Below are positions 45,480 to 56,534 of a stretch of DNA of 64,000 bases, in pieces (within the stretch, counting starts at the first letter, position 1; every line of letters begins with the position of its first letter). The notes below the pieces were generated by a model that saw nothing but the letters and a program-made list of their open reading frames with translations, was not told the DNA's origin and did no database searches. The position numbers and the translations under genes are program-made. Origin of the DNA: Ariolimax columbianus (lineage: Eukaryota; Mollusca; Gastropoda; Stylommatophora; Arionidae); NCBI GenBank assembly GCA_036924085.1, contig JAVGWX010000005.1, positions 74,744,547-74,808,546 of the forward strand, in the 5' to 3' direction.

Positions 45480-46270
45480 GTTACTTGATGCTAGAAGTTT
45501 TTGTTTTTTCATAGAATACCTTTTTGGCTGCTGTATAGATTACATATTTTGCAATACCAAAACTCTTTATGTAGAAACATCTATAGAAAACGGTATACTT
45601 TTGTACCCTGAAAGAAATGGATAAAACTGTACCAAAAAATAACTAAAGACTGAGCAAAGTGGAGGTTGTTTGTAGCCTTGAAAGATATCATCAGACTTTG
45701 CCGGTCATCAACCAAAGATTTGAGAAGATGATGATGACATATTTATTAATTAAAATTTCTTAAGAAAAGTGGGACACACCAATATCATTTTTCGGCATAG
45801 TTTCCATTGCATACAATACAGATGCTTCAGAGCCTACAAAGTGTGGGAATTGCTTATAACCACTCTTGCATGACATCATTGTTTCAATTCTGAAGTCAGC
45901 TGCCATCTTACAGACACTTTGTGAACTGTAGAACATCCTGAATCATGTGATGTGTTGAACCTTGACTGATGTTCAGAAGTGTGACAATTAAATTCAGTGA
46001 CTGCGATTTTTTAATAATGATGCATTCAACTACTGCAATTGACTCTGGTATCGCCACTCGTGTACCTGGTCCGGTCGAGAACATTCTGGCATAGATCCCA
46101 TGTCGTTTCGGAGTTTCCTACTCCACTCAATTTGCTGCAGTGACAGGCATGCATATCCATACTGAACCTTCATTTGTCTATGTGAAGAAAGGCTCACGTC
46201 ATGGTCAGGTGATACTTGAAATACTTGGAATCCTGGTATTCAAACAGGCATGTTAATGTCTGTTGCCAGG
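45480..46270. other. Intron 4 stretch, nothing recognised
   Basis: No domain or repeat family identified on either strand. Confidence 0.3.
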
Positions 46271-46274
46271 TAGC

Positions 46275-46600
46275 CGAAGGCTTTAGCTATATGTAGTAGG
46301 TATTTTACAACTTCCTATGGCTTACTAGGCCTGGGGGAAGATGCACATACTTTGGGTAGATTTTTAACTAGATTTTTTGCCCGGGTAGCAGCCGTTACTG
46401 TTTTCGATTCCTAACTGCCAAGGTATTTTAAACGTACTCGACACTGAACGCAGTATTCCGATCTCACTACCCAGAGATCAGAGGAATTTTTACCAGAAAA
46501 TACATGTGAAAAAATCACGGTCTCCACCGTGATTCGAACCCGCTACCTACGGCACTCGAGACGGTCACCTTACTTTGAGACCATTAAGGGGCGGCCGCCG
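46275..46600 (-). mobile_element. SINE-C, tRNA-derived (intron 4)
   Basis: On the minus strand a tRNA-like head with box B gggttcgaatcacgg (complement of 46520-46540) and an upstream box A-like gtctcaaagtaaggtgaccg. The body continues leftwards through tctgatctctgggtagtgag. It abuts a C(20) run at 46602-46621. Confidence 0.7.
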
Positions 46601-46601
46601 G

Positions 46602-46621
46602 CCCCCCCCCCCCCCCCCCCC
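46602..46621. repeat. C(20) homopolymer
   Basis: Twenty uninterrupted C residues. Confidence 0.95.
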
Positions 46622-46785
46622 ATGATACATATTGATCAATATCCTACCTACCCTACGGTGGTCAAAAAAGGGATAATAGATCGCTGCTCTTCTTTGGTAC
46701 TTGTCACTAATGGGGCAGCCATCTTTAAGTGGCTTCTATGATATAATGTTGCTCATTTGCATCATTGAACCTCCTGTAGGACTCT

Positions 46786-46842
46786 TTAACTTACTTAACT
46801 TAGCATTTTAAAACTTGTTTAGAAGACTGCAGAGTCTTGAAG
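46786..46842 (-). mobile_element. Hairpin-only CR1/L2-like insertion (intron 4)
   Basis: TTAAG-type tail and a shortened hairpin (aacttgtttagaagactgca + gagtctt). Nothing else of the LINE is present. Confidence 0.7.
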
Positions 46843-46939
46843 CCCTTAACATGACAATAGCACAGTGTTTCTAATTTCTATCGCAATTTTAAGGTTTTCA
46901 TTTGTGGTGTTCTTGTATTTATTGGTAAATCACTTTATA

Positions 46940-47420
46940 ATGTAAAAAAGGTAATGCAGATAATCTTTGATGCAGATCTCACAGAACATTCAAGGTTGTT
47001 CATTCAGTGGATCCCCTTCTACAGGAATATTGAAGGAAATGTAGCTGCAGACAGAGCAAAGTGTGGAGGAGTTTCCTCACAAACAGACCTAAGCATCATG
47101 AATGTGGCAAAGACCATAATTAATGTAGACTTCAGTGGGAAATAGACTGATCAACACCACCACCAGACTGAGAACAGGACATAAATACTCAATGGTCATC
47201 ACCACAATGAGGATGAGGACAGATGACAGCTATAGAGCATACCATGACCATGGCACACATCCTGCAAAGCTGCATACTCACAAATGAAGAGCAAACGATA
47301 CTGGTCTCGCAAGACAAAAGCTGTGCAGAGAAAAAAAACTACCTCATAAACAACGGTGGGCTTTGTAAGAGAAATTGGAACCTTGATCTGAGGATACATG
47401 AATGAGAAGAAGATATAAAC
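46940..47420 (+). mobile_element. RNase H LINE relic, 3' part (intron 4)
   Basis: SRLFIQWIPFYRNIEGNVAA then DRAKCGGVSSQTDLSIM (RNase H end), MAHILQSCILTNEEQ and RNWNLDLRIHE. It aligns with 53040-53560, which has the same closing gtaagagaaat..gaccttgat pattern. Confidence 0.75.
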
Positions 47421-47564
47421 AATGTAAAGGTATTCCCATTATAGATGAAGTGTTAAAGACTTCTTTATATAATGACTATTTCCTTTCATCACTGCTATCA
47501 CATCTACCCTCACTAAGTCAGGTGGCCAAGAATGTGTCGAGACTGGGGAAACTTTACACCCACT

Positions 47565-47665
47565 TTTAAAAATCCCTTTTTTGTGTGCCTTGTTTCCTAA
47601 GACAGTGTGTGTAGTCCTGTGTTTTGCACCTGTTGATCCAGGGCATCTGACTGCAGTGCACATTT
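47565..47665 (-). mobile_element. SINE-A 3' half, inverted (intron 4)
   Basis: Complement contains cactgcagtcagatgccctg, caggtgcaaaacacagg and acacactgtcttaggaaaca, matching the 3' half of SINE-A. Confidence 0.65.
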
Positions 47666-47689
47666 CTTTATTAAGTTAACTTCCCTTTG

Positions 47690-47835
47690 TGGTATGCCCT
47701 TGCTGGTCCAGACACCCAGAACATCTGATTAGCATAGTAATTGAGCATGGGGTTCAAATCCTGTTATCGGTATGCTCCAGTCAACCCAGCTGTAAATGTG
47801 TAATTGACAACCTGTTAGGGAAGTAAAGCAGTGAG
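47690..47835 (+). mobile_element. tRNA-like SINE fragment (intron 4)
   Basis: Box B-like ggggttcaaatcctg at 47751-47765, preceded by attagcatagtaattgagca as a possible box A. Diverged; family not assigned. Confidence 0.45.
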
Positions 47836-48060
47836 AACAGGAACTGGCTGACCCACCTCATCAAGCCATGGTCTCGTGCAATGGTCTCTAACACTTTATC
47901 CCTGACAGCAGTATCTGCTATGGGACTATCTCAAGCTTTACCTATCTTGCCAGTTCATGAATCCGGTCACATACAAGTTTTGTCTGTGAGCCATGCTACT
48001 AACCACTTCACTACGCAAGCCCACTTTGTCATGTAGGTCTCTCATTTCTGAACATTCCAG

Positions 48061-48257
48061 AACATCCACTTTGGCATCAAACCCTACGCCTGCACTCTCT
48101 GTGACAAGCGGTTTGCAGCTCGCTCCAACTTGTTCCAGCACCGCCTACTCCACATGAAACCCTACTGCTGCTACATCTGCAATAAGCGATTTGACAGGGA
48201 TGAACAGCTTCAGAGACACCTCAAGCTACACCCAACAGCCAACGCCTTGTCCTGCAG
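48061..48257 (+). CDS. Zinc-finger gene, exon 5 (end of ZF2, ZF3, ZF4, start of ZF5)
   Basis: The exon runs from acceptor acattccag to donor TGCAG|gttttt and ends in phase 2. It encodes NIH (last ligand of finger 2), then FGIKPYACTLCDKRF (finger 3, H235/H239) and a very short MKPY linker into finger 4 (CYICNKRFDRDEQ, H261/H265). It ends at the first cysteine of finger 5. The link between fingers 3 and 4 is unusual: HMKPY replaces the typical TGEKPY. This is the longest zinc-finger exon and the strongest single piece of protein evidence. Confidence 0.92.
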
Positions 48258-48504
48258 GTTTTTGTGTTTTTTTTATGAGTTGGATTCAAATGTGATTCCA
48301 GAAGAATTTAGTCATGTTTAGTGAGGTCATGTCCCATTCAGCCATGGTTATAGATATACTTTTGATGATATTGGAGAACCTTTTGTCTTTGTTTGTTCTG
48401 TGACCATGTTATTATGGGGTGTGTTGTTTGGTCCTATATTTTTGGGTTGTTTTTTTTTCTGTTTGTGTCTACATCTTTTTATATCTTGAAAAAAAACAAC
48501 AACT

Positions 48505-49140
48505 GTGTAGCCCCAATAAGAGCTTCTGTTTCCTTGAGCAGGACAGTCTGTAGATCTAATAGGACCTGTATCCCTGAGAAGAACAGTCTGTAGCTCTGAG
48601 AAGGGCTTCTGTTTCCCTGAGAAGAACAGTCTGTAGCTCTGAGAAGGGCTTCTGTTTCCCTGAGAAGAACAGTCTGTAGCTCTGAGAAGGGATTCTGTTT
48701 CCCTGAGAAGAACAGTATGTAGCTCTGAGAAGGGCTACTGTATCACTGAAAAGAACAGTCTCTAGGTCTAATAGATCCTGTATCATTGAGAAAAATAGTC
48801 TGTAACTCTGAGAAGGGCGTCTGTTTCCCTGAGAAGTCTATAACTCTGAGAAGGGCTTCTGTTTCCCTGAGAGGGACAGTCTGTAGCTCTGAAACGGGCT
48901 TCTGTTTCCCTGAGAGGGACAGTCTGTAGCCTTGAGAACAACTTTCTTCTGTAGCCTGAAGAACGTTATGTAATTTTGAGGACGATTTTCTGTAGCTTTG
49001 ATAAGGACTTTCTGTGTAGCTTTGAAAAGGACTTTCTGGAATCTTGAGAAAGACTCATTTTTATTGCCCTGAGGAGGATAGATTGTAGACCTGAGGAGTG
49101 ATTGTAGATCTGAGATGGACATATTGTAGACCTGAGAAAG
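48505..49140. repeat. ~43-bp minisatellite (intron 5)
   Basis: About fourteen variable units of cagtctgtagctctgagaag + ggcttctgtttccctgagaa + gaa, more diverged after 48930. Confidence 0.93.
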
Positions 49141-49930
49141 ACCTGTTTATGACACTGTAAATGACTGATTTACCAGATACTAGTCCCACGCACAACCCTA
49201 TTTAGTTGGCCACTTTGTTTACAACATATATGGTAATGTACAATGGACATAATTCCTTCCTTCTCAATAAAGAGACCCTAGTATCCACACATGAAAAAAT
49301 ATCTTTCTTCCAACTAATTGTATCCTAAGTTATTACCTACTTGCTCCATGTTTATTTACTTTGTGTTTTTGTTTATGTAATAGTGGTCACCTTTATATGT
49401 GATATCATAGTCATGCACTTTGGAGTGCTCAGTAGGTCACTGACATAATTCAGAAATTGTGGGAAGATATGACATGTAGAGTTTGTACATAAAGGTCAGT
49501 CTTTTGAGATGAGATGTAGTGTACGCCTAGGATGTCATCATTTCTCTTTCTGCTGGCTATTGACTGGATTATCAATAGCACGACTTCAGCCAATGAAAAT
49601 GAAATTGGTTGTAATTGGACAAAATGACTTGATATTCTGTCTCACCTTCAGAAGCAAATTAAAATAAGTATGTTTGATAAATAGCTGTAACAATTGGCAC
49701 TGAGGATACACAGATAAAAAAACCCACAGATTATCAGAATAAAAGTATCCCAACGTTAATCATATTGTATTAGGAGAAAATTTACTATAGGAGGTGAATT
49801 TGTTCATGTAACAATATAAACAACGTAGGACATGCAGATGGAGATTAAAATTAAGAGTACAAAAGGCTACAAGGCTTTCATTGCGTTAAGGAAATTTATG
49901 GAAATAAAAATAAAAGTCCACCACAGAAAT
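49141..49930. other. Intron 5 stretch, nothing recognised
   Basis: AT-rich; no coding motif or repeat family identified. Confidence 0.3.
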
Positions 49931-49944
49931 ACAAATCTTCTACT

Positions 49945-50335
49945 TGAATGATGTACAATAACAGATGTGCAATGAATGATGTACAATAACAGATGGGCAA
50001 TGAATGATGTACAATAACATGTATAATAACAGATGTGCAGTGAATGATGTACAATGGCAGATGTACAATAACATGTACAATGGCAGATGTACAATAACAG
50101 ATGTACAATGGCAGATGTACAATAACAGATGTGCAATGAATGATGTACAATGAATGATGTTCAATGAAAGATGTGCAATGAGTGATGTGCAATGAATGAT
50201 GTACAATGAATGATGTTCAATGAAAGATGTGCAATGAGTGATGTGCAATGAATGATGTGCAATGAATGATGTACAATAATAGATGTGCAATGAAAGATGT
50301 ACAATGATAGAAGTACAATGACAGATGTGCAATTA
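49945..50335. repeat. 14-bp minisatellite (intron 5)
   Basis: About 28 copies of a 14-bp unit alternating between gatgtacaataaca and gatgtgcaatgaat types. Confidence 0.95.
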
Positions 50336-50510
50336 AGCCTGTAACACTTCACAGATGGTAGTGTCTGCCGTGGAATTACCTTTACCACAATTTTGAATAC
50401 TGTCATCATATTGTTGGTATCAGGAAGTCTCTTTAACCCTTGACTTCCAATTTTTCGAATCTCCCCCATTCTTTAACCTTTGGCTTACACTTGCTTTCAC
50501 TTTCCCTCAG

Positions 50511-50643
50511 CCAGTGCCCATTTACCGCCACCAATGTGGAAGCCTTGAATCAACACCTTCAGGAAAGCCACAAGTTGCTCACCTATGACACACGCAGACA
50601 CTCCTCCAGTTTTGACAGCGACAGTGGAGACACGCCTTCACAG
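50511..50643 (+). CDS. Zinc-finger gene, exon 6 (rest of ZF5, acidic/Ser tail)
   Basis: Acceptor tttccctcag, donor TCACAG|gtgatg. The first base completes Ser274, and the second cysteine of finger 5 follows (QCPFTATNVEALNQH, HX4H). The finger type (C-x2-C-P-F) resembles the less regular fingers of Hunchback/Ikaros proteins. After H294 comes a basic patch (TRRHSS) and an acidic Ser/Asp run (FDSDSGDTPSQ), a possible phosphorylation-rich linker. It ends in phase 0 at residue 318. Confidence 0.87.
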
Positions 50644-51026
50644 GTGATGTACTAATATATGTCTTGTGTTATCCTAGCTCAATTCTTGTCCTCCACACTG
50701 CTTTTATTGTGAAGTATTGGCAGAAATCAAATGAAACAAAGTCATGACAAAGAAAATCCAGTACATAGTCAACTCTTTTTGACCACACAGAGAACTGCTA
50801 TGCGGGATTGAATACCAGGATTACTGATTACAGAGTGACAGCAAATATATAGATCAGAAGTCCGCAACTTTTTTCTTGACAATGTTGGCAAAAGAAATTC
50901 ATAATTTTCTTTAAATTGTTCATGCTTTGGCATGATCTTCTTTCCTTCAAGATTGCCACAGGCTCCCTTCTCCATGTGTGCCTTGGTTTGTTCCTAATTC
51001 TTCTGCCATGTGGATTCCAGAACAAA

Positions 51027-51304
51027 GGCAAAGGCCGCCGTCCATCGTAGACGATGATGGTGTAATTAATTTTGCTAGCGCTATTTTTTTAATAAGGATT
51101 AACTGCGCTAATTTTTATCCTCACTCTCTCGTCTCGTGCCACCCAACCCCAGTGGCAAGTCAAGGACAAGACGACTAGGTGGCGACTACGAGATGCAGGG
51201 GACACCGCATCAAGCACCCGTGAAAAAGACGGCGGAGTTCAGAGTCGAACCCACACCACCTGATCACAAGACAGACGGCTTAACCACTGCACCACGGAAT
51301 CCCT
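51027..51304 (-). mobile_element. SINE-D, tRNA-derived, 8-bp target duplication (intron 6)
   Basis: agaacaaa at 51019-51026 and 51305-51312. On the minus strand the head reads gggattccgtggtgcagtgg (box A) and gtgtgggttcgactctgaac (box B). The body ends in gacggcggcctttgcc at the left. Confidence 0.9.
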
Positions 51305-51385
51305 AGAACAAATACTGTCTAGTAATACTATCAGTGAGCTTTTTAATGTGTGCCAGCGCCTTCTTGTCACCTCATGTGCTAAGTC

Positions 51386-51975
51386 ATTATAGCACTAAAA
51401 AGTCAGAAAAATACAGAACTGAATGATTTAAGATCAGTACTCTGTCAACTCTGCCAGCAGTCTACACCCAAAAGAGTCGTGGTACAGTGGGTTCCATCCC
51501 ACTGTAACATTCAAGGCAACGAGGAGGCAGACAGACTGGCAAAAGAAGGTGGAAGGTTACCACAACCAGATTCTAGTGTAACCTACAAAGAGACTAAATG
51601 GTTTATTAGGGCCAGATGCATGGACAAATGGGAAATAGAGCATACTGACTACACAAAAAATGATGCTTATAACCAGTTGAACGGAAGAGAGCAGGAGGTG
51701 ATTTTCAGATTGCACAGGCATAACAGACTGAGGTACCATCTATTCAATAAACTGAAGATAGGTGCTACTGACAAATGCATCTGTTGTTCAGGGAGAATGA
51801 CCCCTGAACATCTGCTGCAAAATTGCCCGACATATGAGGACCAGAGAAAGCACATGTGGCCATCACCAGTGCCAACACTAGACAAGCTCTATGGTAGTGT
51901 CGACAGCCTCATGATGACTGCTGCCTTCTTTGAACAAATTCAAGTTGACGTCTGACAGCATAAGAAGAAGAACTA
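51386..51975 (+). mobile_element. RNase H LINE-I, 3' end (intron 6)
   Basis: RNase H end VVQWVPSHCNIQGNEEADRL, then FIRARCMDKWEIEHTDYTKN and a zinc-binding tail CICCSGRMTPEHLLQNCPTY ending FFEQIQVDV-stop, followed by aagaagaagaac. The 158-codon open segment at 51479-51955 is a well-preserved LINE end, not a host gene. Confidence 0.93.
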
Positions 51976-52029
51976 AAGTGCCACAGGACTGTGTCCGATT
52001 CTCCACCATAGATCCACATTAGAGACCAT

Positions 52030-52400
52030 ATCGTACCATTTCTAACTTTCTATTTGGCGTAGACACCCATTGATGAAAGCTGGAACTTTTCTCATAGAAG
52101 CCTTCGTTGTACCCCAGGCTAGAGAACCACACAAGGGGGTGGATTTCACATTTGGGTCAAAGATTCATTATTTCGTTGATGGTCTAATTCCCTTTGATTT
52201 TAATAAAGTCCCCAACAAAATGAATTTACCTCGTGCCATTTGTATACGTAATGTGCTATCCTTATCAGTACCACAAAGTGTGTATATAACTGCCAAGGTA
52301 GATTCCACATCTTGTAAAGGGGAGTTCCACAACACAATCAGGCTGGCACTAGTAGTATTCAATCTCATAATTTATTGTTTCTAGTATTCGCATGAATCAT
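52030..52400 (+). other. Unrecognised open segment (intron 6)
   Basis: A 104-codon open segment at 52070-52384 has no family I recognise and no splice-site support. Most likely chance or old repeat. Confidence 0.25.
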
Positions 52401-52559
52401 TTTTATATTTTCCTTTTGTTTCTATATAATGTTTTTCTTGTAAAGTGTTGACAGGAATAATTAATATTCTGTTGAAGTTTTCCTTTCCATTGAATTGACT
52501 TTAAAGTGATATTGACAGAGCTGATTATGTTGTTTGTTTTATGATGCACATATGCACCA

Positions 52560-53580
52560 CTTCATAGCCCAAACAAAAGATATGGTAAGGTGCAGACCCA
52601 ATCATACGCCAATCTGTAGCTAGAGATCTCAAACATCCCAAATCCCACCATAAAAAAAAGAAAACAAATCTCTGAGATGGTAGAAACCATAGATGGGATA
52701 GGAAAGATTGATTTAGAAAGGAAAATTATCACAGAAGAATATCTTAGGAGAGTCTACCCACCAGACACATGAATGCACATATATACAGATGACTCAGCTA
52801 AGAACGTCACATCCAATGGAGATAAAGAAGTCTATTACAGACTAAGAAACGGAGACAAATTATTATTGTCAAAGAGAATATACTCCAATAACTTCCACAG
52901 AGAAATAGAGGCATTGAAGTTTGCTGCTGAGCTTGTAATGCAAGATGAAGATATCCACCAAGCAAACAGCATTACTGATTGATGCCCCATCAAAACATAA
53001 TAAAGATGTTCATAATTCAAGCAAAGCATGTATTTGTCAACACAGCTCTCAGCAGAACACTCAGGTTGGTCATTCAGAGGATCTCCTCCCACTGCAATAT
53101 TGAAGGCAATGAAGCTGCAGACAAATTAGCAAGTATGGAGAAGCTTCCCCACAAACAGACCTGGACGTCATGTATGATGAAGCAAAGACCACGATTACAG
53201 CCAACTTCAGAGGAAACTGGGTTGATCAACACCCCCACTTCCAAAAATAAAACTACTCTGGTTTAACTAGAGAATAGTAAGTCGTCATCTTCTGACTGAG
53301 AACTGAATATAATAGTCATCTTTACAAGAAACTGAGGACTGGGACAGATGACAGGTGTCCATATGAGGACCTTACCATGATTTTGGGACATATCCTACAA
53401 AAGCTACATTCTCATATAGGAAGTGAGAACAGTACTAACCTCATGAAACAGACAAGAGACAAAATCTGTATGGATATTAAACAGCCTTACAAGCAAAGGT
53501 GGTCTTTGTAAGAGAAATCGAGACCTTGATTTGAGAATCAATGGTGAAGATATAATACATCCTCTAGCAAACTCATAATG
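52560..53580 (+). mobile_element. RNase H LINE relic, 3' part (intron 6)
   Basis: RNase H in broken frames: MHIYTDDSAKNVTSNGDKEV (TDGS changed to TDDS), REIEALKFAAEL, VIQRISSHCNIEGNEAADKL, then a diverged tail. Parallel to 46940-47420. Confidence 0.8.
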
Positions 53581-53699
53581 TAAAATAAACTGCTGTATTA
53601 ATCACTGCTACTATAACACATTAATGCGTTGATACAAGCTTCTTGCTTGCAGGACAGTTGCAGTTGTGATCCTTGCTCCTATAACTTAACTTCCCTCAC

Positions 53700-54300
53700 A
53701 GTTCCATTTATTGAAGCAGATGTCCAATACTGACTGCATTATAAGCTTCTGTAACCAGCTTTAAGGAATGCCTGATAACAGTCACTTGTTGAAGCATAGG
53801 TCCAACACTGCTTTTTGACTTCCTTAACCAGCTTTTAAGACATTCTTCTTCGTTCGTTCTCAATCTCCCACTACCAAACCCTGAAAGGGCTTAAGTAGCA
53901 TAATGTAGTCCAGAGAACGGAATGCGTTGTGTCGTTGTTTACAGCTTGGCTGCGATATTTGCACCTTTCGGTCCAACACATCAGACTTCAGCAAGCATTT
54001 TTTGAGTACAGGGTTAGCATTCCCTCTTCGATCCCTTCTCCTTAGCCACTCTGCCCTGCTGCAGCCTGTTATCCAGGATCACCACGTGGAGGTGTAGAAG
54101 GGTCTTGGCAGCTATGGTTCGCTGGCCCTGACGCTAGCAGTCAGCTATGGGTCGCTAACGACTGCAGCTCATGTGCTGCTAGCATCTTGATCTCCTTAAG
54201 CTCCAACACTGCTTTTTGGCTTCCTTAACCAGCTTTTAAGACATTCTGATTCCAATCACTTGTTGAAGCATAGATACAACACTGAATTTTTAAGTATGGT
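53700..54300. repeat. ~75-bp tandem host repeat split by SINE-E (intron 6)
   Basis: Units of the type tccaacactgctttttgact + tccttaaccagcttttaaga + cattctgattccaatcactt + gttgaagcatag lie on both sides of the SINE. Confidence 0.75.
53847..54199 (-). mobile_element. SINE-E, second near-complete copy (intron 6)
   Basis: Near-identical to 43029-43386. Flanked by a 46-bp direct repeat (53801-53846 and 54202-54247, two mismatches), either an unusually long target duplication or pre-existing tandem units. Confidence 0.9.
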
Positions 54301-54334
54301 TTTATAGCAATGCATCCATGCATTGTTAGAAAAA

Positions 54335-54800
54335 GCATGACTAGGATGGGCCAGGCACCTCGTCTGTATGTCAGACGAGCGGCTCCAAAAGAAGCTTCCC
54401 TATGGCAAGCTGAGAGAGGGATGGCGCGAGAGAGAACGCCTAAAGAAATGTTTTAAAGACGGTCTGAAGACTCACTGAAAAGTTGCCAGATAGACATCTG
54501 GGAATGTCTTGTGCAAAACAGATCTGACTTGAGAAGCGCAGTCAAAGTGAGTGTAGCTATCGGCGAAGACCACCGTATTGTGAAAGCCCAGAGCAGACGC
54601 GAGACCCAGAAATCCCGAACAGCGGGAACACTATCACTTTCTACAAACCTCATGTGCCCGTTATGTAGCAGATGTTTTCGTGCCTGCATTGGCCTGTTCA
54701 GCCACATGCGCACCCACACCCAACAGGGCATCTGTGACAAGGATGATATCGGCAGTCCTCATCGTCAACGATGGACAGCTATTATTATTATAGCAATCGC
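54335..54800 (+). mobile_element. RTE-like LINE C-terminus with a C2H2-type finger (intron 6)
   Basis: WARHLVCMSDERLQKKLPYG region (54348-54410), a KSCQIDIWECLVQNRSDLRS motif, then CPLCSRCFRACIGLFSHMRT (54655-54715), a single finger common at the end of RTE-type ORFs. It matches 16178-16230. Although it lies just before exon 7, it lacks splice sites in phase and is a transposon end. Confidence 0.85.
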
Positions 54801-54978
54801 TTTTACATGATGAGATTGCCTACCCCATGCAAGACCTTCTTTAATCACCTCTTACAACATGCAATTAAGGAAAAAGTAGGCCTATTCTGACTGCTCCTAA
54901 CTGAGCAAACGGAAGGAATGAATGATTTTATATAATAGCTAGCAATAATGTATTACTTATTAAGTGTTCTGCTTTCAG

Positions 54979-55683
54979 CTGGTCATGTCTTTGCCAAGTC
55001 CTACATTGACTTCCCCAGACAAGTCTCCAGGCCATCATATGTCCCTCACCATGGACTCAGATGCCATGCGGAGAATCGACTCTATCTGTTCGCAGTTAGC
55101 CACAAGAGGTCAAGGACACCATGGTGGAGATGGATCTCAAGTTAAACAAGAGCCTGTGTCCCCAGGGGGCGTTAGGTTCCCCCCTCATTCATCGCCTCAC
55201 AACTTTCCACCAGTCTCCCCATCGAGAGATCACCTTTTCAATAATGGTTCTCCAACCTCAACCATCAGCAATTCATCTGGTGTCAGCGTTCCATCTCGTG
55301 GACATAATCAGCGCCTTCCGCCATTTTCAGCTGCTCTTGGGCGGTCCTACTCAAATCCTTCAGACCAAGAACAGGGCAGTCCGCTCCAGATGGTGACTTG
55401 TCGCAAGGATACATCCCCCATTCCTGGCATCATGGATTCTCATGGAAATAAATTCCACATGGGCATGAACAATGCTCGATTTCTACCTCCTACTCGAAGA
55501 TCTAACTCCTTGGGTTCAGTAAGTCCCATGGGGTCTCTCAGACATGGGGGCCAGGCCCCAGAGCACGTTCGATCAATTGCTGACTCAACAAGTAATCTGT
55601 CTGAGTTTTTCTCAACTCTGCAAGGACTAGTACAGAGGTCTCAAGAGATTCCAGAACTTCACGTCAACATCTCTAGACCTAAA
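54979..55683 (+). CDS. Zinc-finger gene, exon 7 (Ser/Pro-rich regulatory region)
   Basis: A 705-base phase 0-0 exon between acceptor ctgctttcag and donor AAA|gtaagt (residues 319-553). It encodes a long disordered region rich in Ser, Pro, His and Gly. K374 lies in QVKQEPVSPGG, a match to the sumoylation consensus (hydrophobic-K-x-E) followed by SP. Such a site in Ikaros-like factors is usually linked to repression; that role is inferred here. Several SP/TP dipeptides could be proline-directed phosphosites. If the donor is not used, the frame reads only three more codons to a stop at 55693-55695, giving a shorter protein without ZF6-7. Confidence 0.85.
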
Positions 55684-55699
55684 GTAAGTTTATAGTTTT

Positions 55700-56030
55700 A
55701 TTCTTAATTTTTCAGCTGCATTTTGTTTGTCGCACACATCTTTCTGTTGCAGGTTAAGCATCTTGATTCTAAATGCTAGGGTTGGAGGTGTCTCCATTTA
55801 GGATTGTTTCTGTTTTTGGAATCTTTGCATTCAGCACTATTTCTGAAACTGAACCGACCCGAAACGTTTATAAATTGTTTATATAGACTATTTTTGTTAA
55901 TGATCAGATACCGTTTTAAAGAAGCAAATATTGAAAAATGTAATTATAAGCATTGTGTCTTTATTTTAAAATAGTGTTTTTAATTATATAATGTGTCACA
56001 AAGTTTATTATAAAGTTTTCGTACATATAG
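55700..56030. other. Start of intron 7, nothing recognised
   Basis: AT-rich intron sequence after the exon 7 donor. Confidence 0.4.
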
Positions 56031-56034
56031 AATG

Positions 56035-56400
56035 AACAATCTATAGGAAAGAACATATCATCCTTGAAGAAACATCTTCACTCCAGGCTAAAAGAGAAGT
56101 GACTAAACAAGTGAAAGACACAAGCTCAGAAAGAAACATCTTCACTCCAAAGAAGAAGAGAAGTGGCTAAAAAAGTGAAAGATACAAGCTCAGAAAGAAG
56201 CTTCTACACTCCAGGGTAGAAGAGAAGTGACTAAACAACTGAAAAAAAACAAAAAAAGAAACATCTACACTCCAGGGTAGAAGAGAAGTGACTAAACAAG
56301 TGAAAGAAGCTCAGAAAGAAACATCTACACTCCAGGTAGAAAAGAGGTGACTTAACAAGTGAAATACACCAGCTCAGAAATAAAGTTTACAATATAACTA
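56035..56400. repeat. ~62-bp minisatellite (intron 7)
   Basis: Five diverged units of aagaaacatcttcactccag + gctaaaagagaagtgactaa + acaagtgaaagacacaagct + cag. Confidence 0.92.
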
Positions 56401-56534
56401 GATGTGGACTGAATTGGATCCCATATGGAAAGAAGGACAAGAGAATACTCCTTTAACCCACAATTTATGAAATAAATGTGAGCGAAAGAATTAGTTTACC
56501 AAATAATAGTAACAGTACAGCAATACCTAAACTT

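Noticed and set aside
48556..50469. Long repetitive minus-strand open frames (Cys/His-rich CTSFIAHHS-type and Ser/Gln-rich)
   Set aside because: Direct consequences of the 43-bp and 14-bp intronic minisatellites; the Cys/His pattern is not zinc-finger spacing.
51479..51955. 158-codon open frame as a host gene
   Set aside because: RNase H end and zinc-binding tail identical in type to 12447-12885 and 26230-27345; a LINE-I 3' end.
54511..54810. Open frame with a C2H2 finger just upstream of exon 7
   Set aside because: Matches the C-terminus of an RTE-like LINE (compare 16178-16230) and has no splice sites in phase with exons 6 and 7.
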